NCBI GenBank assembly: GCA_902805755.1
Contig: CADCUA010000454.1
Coordinates: 1 to 6,751, forward strand
Origin: an uncultured Lysobacter sp.
GTDB taxonomy: Bacteria > Pseudomonadota > Gammaproteobacteria > Xanthomonadales > Xanthomonadaceae
Length of the DNA: 6,751 bases
Direction of reading: 5' to 3'
Position 1 is the stretch's first letter; every line of letters begins with the position of its first letter. The notes beneath the pieces were generated by a model. It was not told the origin of the DNA. It saw only the letters and a list, made by a program, of their open reading frames with translations, and ran no database searches. The translations under genes were made by a program, and so were the position numbers. Of the stretch, positions 4,742 to 6,751 are shown piece after piece.

Positions 4742-5510
4742 CACGGCCCCGACCTGCATCGTCGCTGAGGACGAAGCGCTGCTCCGGCAGTCGCTGGTCG
4801 AATCGCTGCAACGCGCCTGGCCGCAGCTGTCGATTCTTGCTGAATGCGAGGACGGCGCGAGCGCGCTGGAAGCACTCGCCGAGCACCGGCCGGATGTCGC
4901 GTTCCTCGACATCCGCATGCCGGGGCTGACCGGGCTCGAAGTGGCGGCCGCGGCCGCGCAGGCCAGCCCCGCGACGCGCATCGTGTTCGTGACTGCGTAT
5001 GACCAGTACGCAGTCGATGCATTCGAACGCGGCGCGATCGACTATCTGCTCAAACCGGTCCAACCCGAGCGGCTCGCCGCAACGGTGCAACGGCTGCAGG
5101 CGCGCGGCGTCCATCCCGATGCAACGGCGCTCGCCACGCTGCTTGCCCAGTTGCAACCGGCGCGCCTACGCGCGGATGCACTCCCGCCGCTGACCTGGCT
5201 GACGGCAAGCGCTGGCCGCGAAACGCGCCTGATCCTGATCGACGACGTGGCGTATTTCCGCGCCGACAACAAATACACGACGGTCGTGACCGCCGAAGGC
5301 GAAGCGCTGCTGCGCACGCCGATCCGGGAATTGTTGACACGGCTCGATGCCGAGACGTTCAAGCAGATCCACCGCTCCACCATCGTCAATCTCAGGGCGA
5401 TCGCCGGCATCACCCGCGACGATACCGGCCGCGGCACCGTGCGCCTGAAAACCCGGCCTGAAACGCTAAGCGTCAGCGCACCCTTCATGACCCTGTTCCG
5501 CCACATGTGA
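4734..5510 (+). CDS. LytTR family response regulator (AlgR/LytR-like)
   Basis: A 258-residue transcription regulator. The receiver domain (about 7-122) has the acidic pocket E12-D13, phospho-acceptor Asp59 (FLDIRMPGLTGLE), switch Thr87 (VFVTAYD) and Lys107-Pro108 (YLLKPVQPERL). A linker (about 123-153) leads to a LytTR DNA-binding domain (about 154-258) with the usual features: LILIDDVAYFRADNKYTTVVT, LLRTPIRELLTRLD, FKQIHRSTIVNLRAI and a C-terminal LSVSAPFMTLFRHM. Such regulators bind direct-repeat sites with a beta-rich fold and, when phosphorylated, activate exopolysaccharide, motility, secretion or cell-wall genes in various bacteria; the targets here are unknown. The strong ribosome binding site and eight-base overlap with the kinase gene indicate translational coupling and a cognate pair. 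A poly-Ala run (70-75) is encoded by a GC-rich repeat. Length and motifs are normal. Confidence 0.94.
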   Translation: MADTAPTCIVAEDEALLRQSLVESLQRAWPQLSILAECEDGASALEALAEHRPDVAFLDIRMPGLTGLEVAAAAAQASPATRIVFVTAYDQYAVDAFERGAIDYLLKPVQPERLAATVQRLQARGVHPDATALATLLAQLQPARLRADALPPLTWLTASAGRETRLILIDDVAYFRADNKYTTVVTAEGEALLRTPIRELLTRLDAETFKQIHRSTIVNLRAIAGITRDDTGRGTVRLKTRPETLSVSAPFMTLFRHM

Positions 5511-5543
5511 GCGATCCGCGCCGCATCTCCGCCAAGGTCAACC

Positions 5544-5930
5544 ATGAAACTGGTATCCGCACTCTATTGCTCGATCTCGCTGATCGGCTGCTCCGTCAGC
5601 GGCAGCACGTTCATTACGCGCGACATCGATAACGGCACCGACGTGCTCTACAGCAAGGCGCGCGCTAACGATGGCGTTGCGCGCTTCGAGTGCCGAAGCA
5701 GCGAAAGCGGGCAGTGCTTCTACACGGTGTTTGCGCACGACTGCAGATCCGCTGATGGTGCCGGCGTAGAAACTGCAAACTGCACTGACGCGCCGCTACG
5801 CAGGTTTTCCGTGCCGGCCGGCAGCACGCATGAGTTGTCGGGACTGGATGACTTCCGTCTGTGCGTATCAACCAAAAACCATGCAGTCGCACCGGACTGC
5901 AAACCGGTACACGCCGTGGCAGCGCAATAG
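5544..5930 (+). CDS. Small cysteine-rich putative lipoprotein
   Basis: A 128-residue protein that I do not recognise. The N-terminus MKLVSALYCSISLIGC has one Lys, a short hydrophobic core and a lipobox-like LIGC, so Cys16 may be lipidated after signal peptidase II cleavage. The body has six further cysteines (50, 58, 67, 80, 107, 119), an even number that suits three disulphide bonds outside the cytoplasm. The fold looks beta-rich, with phrases such as FECRSSESGQCFYTVF and FRLCVSTKN. AAGG at 5534-5537 supports the ATG at 5544. It starts 33 bases after the LytTR regulator with no terminator between, so co-transcription is likely, and it could be an output or a sensing accessory of that system. 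Its codon use looks less GC-rich than the upstream genes. A 7-bp hairpin (5882-5888/5895-5901) lies near its 3' end. Lipidation is a prediction; the hydrophobic core is rather short. Confidence 0.65.
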   Translation: MKLVSALYCSISLIGCSVSGSTFITRDIDNGTDVLYSKARANDGVARFECRSSESGQCFYTVFAHDCRSADGAGVETANCTDAPLRRFSVPAGSTHELSGLDDFRLCVSTKNHAVAPDCKPVHAVAAQ

Positions 5931-6028
5931 CACGTGTTGCTGCGAACGCGTTGCGATCACGAGACGTCGCGCCTGCCTGTCCAGCGCACTGGAACGACGC
6001 CCGTTCGAATCGCTGCCGTCCGTGCGTC

Positions 6029-6700
6029 TCACACGTGCCGCGCGGACTGCTGTTGCGCACCGGCATGACGCCAGTTCACCGCTGATGCCCATTCGAACTG
6101 CCCGAACGCGTACGAGCGCAGCGTGCGCACGGCCGTGGCGATGTCCATCGCTTCGGCTGCCTCGTAGCGGTTTTCGGGCGTCACCAGCTGGTGCTCGAGC
6201 GCGTACTGCCCATCCGGGCCCTGCGATGCCTGCAGGTACGTGCCCGGTCCGGTTTCGATCTTGATGAATGCCTCGCTGCTTTCGCGCAGGCCGGGAAGCC
6301 CTGCGCAAATTGCGGTCTGCGTCGCCGGCCCCAGGTACGGCAGACTCGGACAGCGCAGGATCGGCTTCGCATACTCGGCGCCGAGATCCAGCACGATGTA
6401 GGACTCCGGCTCCAGCGAGGCTGCATCGAGCGCAAGAATAAGAAAGCAGTTCGGTGGACCGGCGCTGATGTGGCATAGCGTGAGCCGCCCGTTTGCTGCA
6501 CTGAACGCCGAGACCACGCGTGGCGCTTGCGTCTGGTACGCCTGAAGCCCCGTGTGCGGCCATACGGATTGCGCGGCCGTAATTGCGGCCTGTACAAGTC
6601 GCCCCGGCGGTGGCAGCGCGAACGTACCCATGGAGATCAGATCGAGGTATTCGGAAAGCGGCAGCAACCGCGGCGTGTGCATCTCGGGCTGGCTGGTCAT
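6029..6700 (-). CDS. Hypothetical protein, unrecognised family
   Basis: A 223-residue protein with balanced composition, unlike the Arg/Ala-rich open frames overlapping it, so I consider it real. It has no signal peptide or membrane helix. The first ~120 residues include SEYLDLISMGTFALPPPGRL and a likely beta region (LTLCHISAGPPNCFLILALD, then SYIVLDLG). The last ~75 residues run FIKIETGPGTYLQA, QYALEHQLVTPENRYEA, MDIATAVRTLRSYAFG and WASAVNWRHA. This strand-strand-helix ending, with a tryptophan in the final strand, resembles the C-terminus of some small proteins found near polymorphic toxins as immunity proteins. That resemblance is from memory and weak. No toxin gene is in the window, but the gene starts 51 bases from the right edge. 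ATG at 6700 lacks a clear ribosome binding site; ATG at codon 7 is an alternative. It converges on the lipoprotein gene. Confidence 0.6.
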   Translation of the reverse strand: MTSQPEMHTPRLLPLSEYLDLISMGTFALPPPGRLVQAAITAAQSVWPHTGLQAYQTQAPRVVSAFSAANGRLTLCHISAGPPNCFLILALDAASLEPESYIVLDLGAEYAKPILRCPSLPYLGPATQTAICAGLPGLRESSEAFIKIETGPGTYLQASQGPDGQYALEHQLVTPENRYEAAEAMDIATAVRTLRSYAFGQFEWASAVNWRHAGAQQQSARHV

Positions 6701-6751
6701 CTGATCGGATCTGCGTGGCGTACCGTGCCATCACCCTACGGAGCTGTGATT

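Noticed and set aside
4947..4960. 14-bp palindromic GCGGCC repeat.
   Set aside because: It encodes the poly-Ala stretch of the LytTR regulator and is explained by codon bias.
3653..4981. Long open frame on the minus strand (442 residues) opposite the kinase and regulator.
   Set aside because: The opposite strand carries a kinase with every catalytic motif. The minus-strand translation is Arg/Ala/Gln-rich without recognisable domains, as expected for the antisense of GC-rich coding DNA.
5931..6037. CACGTGT (5931-5937) and ACACGTG (6031-6037) flanking the gap between the two convergent genes.
   Set aside because: Seven-base arms 93 bases apart are not surprising, and no other mobile-element or attachment-site feature accompanies them.
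5868..6734. Minus-strand open frame of 288 residues overlapping the 223-residue hypothetical gene in another frame.
   Set aside because: It is Arg/Ala/Gly-rich and lacks secondary-structure-like patterning, whereas the 223-residue frame has balanced composition and plausible strands and helices.
1..6751. CRISPR arrays, tRNA or rRNA genes, transposases and insertion-sequence ends.
   Set aside because: I looked for regularly spaced repeats, tRNA-like cloverleaf and T-loop motifs, and transposase-like proteins and saw none.

Overview
The window is GC-rich, densely coded bacterial DNA. A YaiL-like DUF2058 gene next to an AlgZ/AlgR-type (His_kinase + LytTR) two-component operon points to a gammaproteobacterium, most likely of the Xanthomonadales/Lysobacterales. 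That assignment is inference from gene families and base composition; no rRNA, tRNA or other marker gene is present.

Layout. Positions 1-226 hold no gene I can defend. A MbcA/ParS/Xre-type antitoxin-like gene (227-709, +) follows, with no recognisable toxin beside it. Next come two small genes (939-1175 and 1731-1943, +) for exported, strongly cationic, Pro/Ala-rich peptides. They appear to be paralogues: each has an Ala-rich signal peptide, a Gly-Trp-Leu motif, and a single mature cysteine in a C-terminal Cys-Arg-Gly/Ala. The first is closed by a clear intrinsic terminator (1234-1281). The leader of the second can fold in mutually exclusive ways. A structured 304-base gap, with a 20-bp hairpin held together partly by five G-U pairs (2008-2051) and a second inverted repeat (2103-2160), precedes a stand-alone receiver-domain regulator (2248-2625, +). 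A DUF2058 gene (2732-3265, -) is convergent with it.

The second half is dominated by a two-component operon on the + strand: a membrane histidine kinase (about 3488-4741) whose stop overlaps the start of a LytTR response regulator (4734-5510), followed 33 bases later by a small cysteine-rich putative lipoprotein (5544-5930). An unrecognised 223-residue gene (6029-6700, -) closes the window.

How the genes may work together: kinase and LytTR regulator are almost certainly a cognate pair, and the lipoprotein is probably co-transcribed with them. A link between the two exported peptides and the kinase is only a hypothesis, because a divergent gene and a separate regulator lie between them. The items most worth a second look are the peptide pair, the wobble-rich hairpin, and the uncharacterised cytoplasmic region of the kinase.
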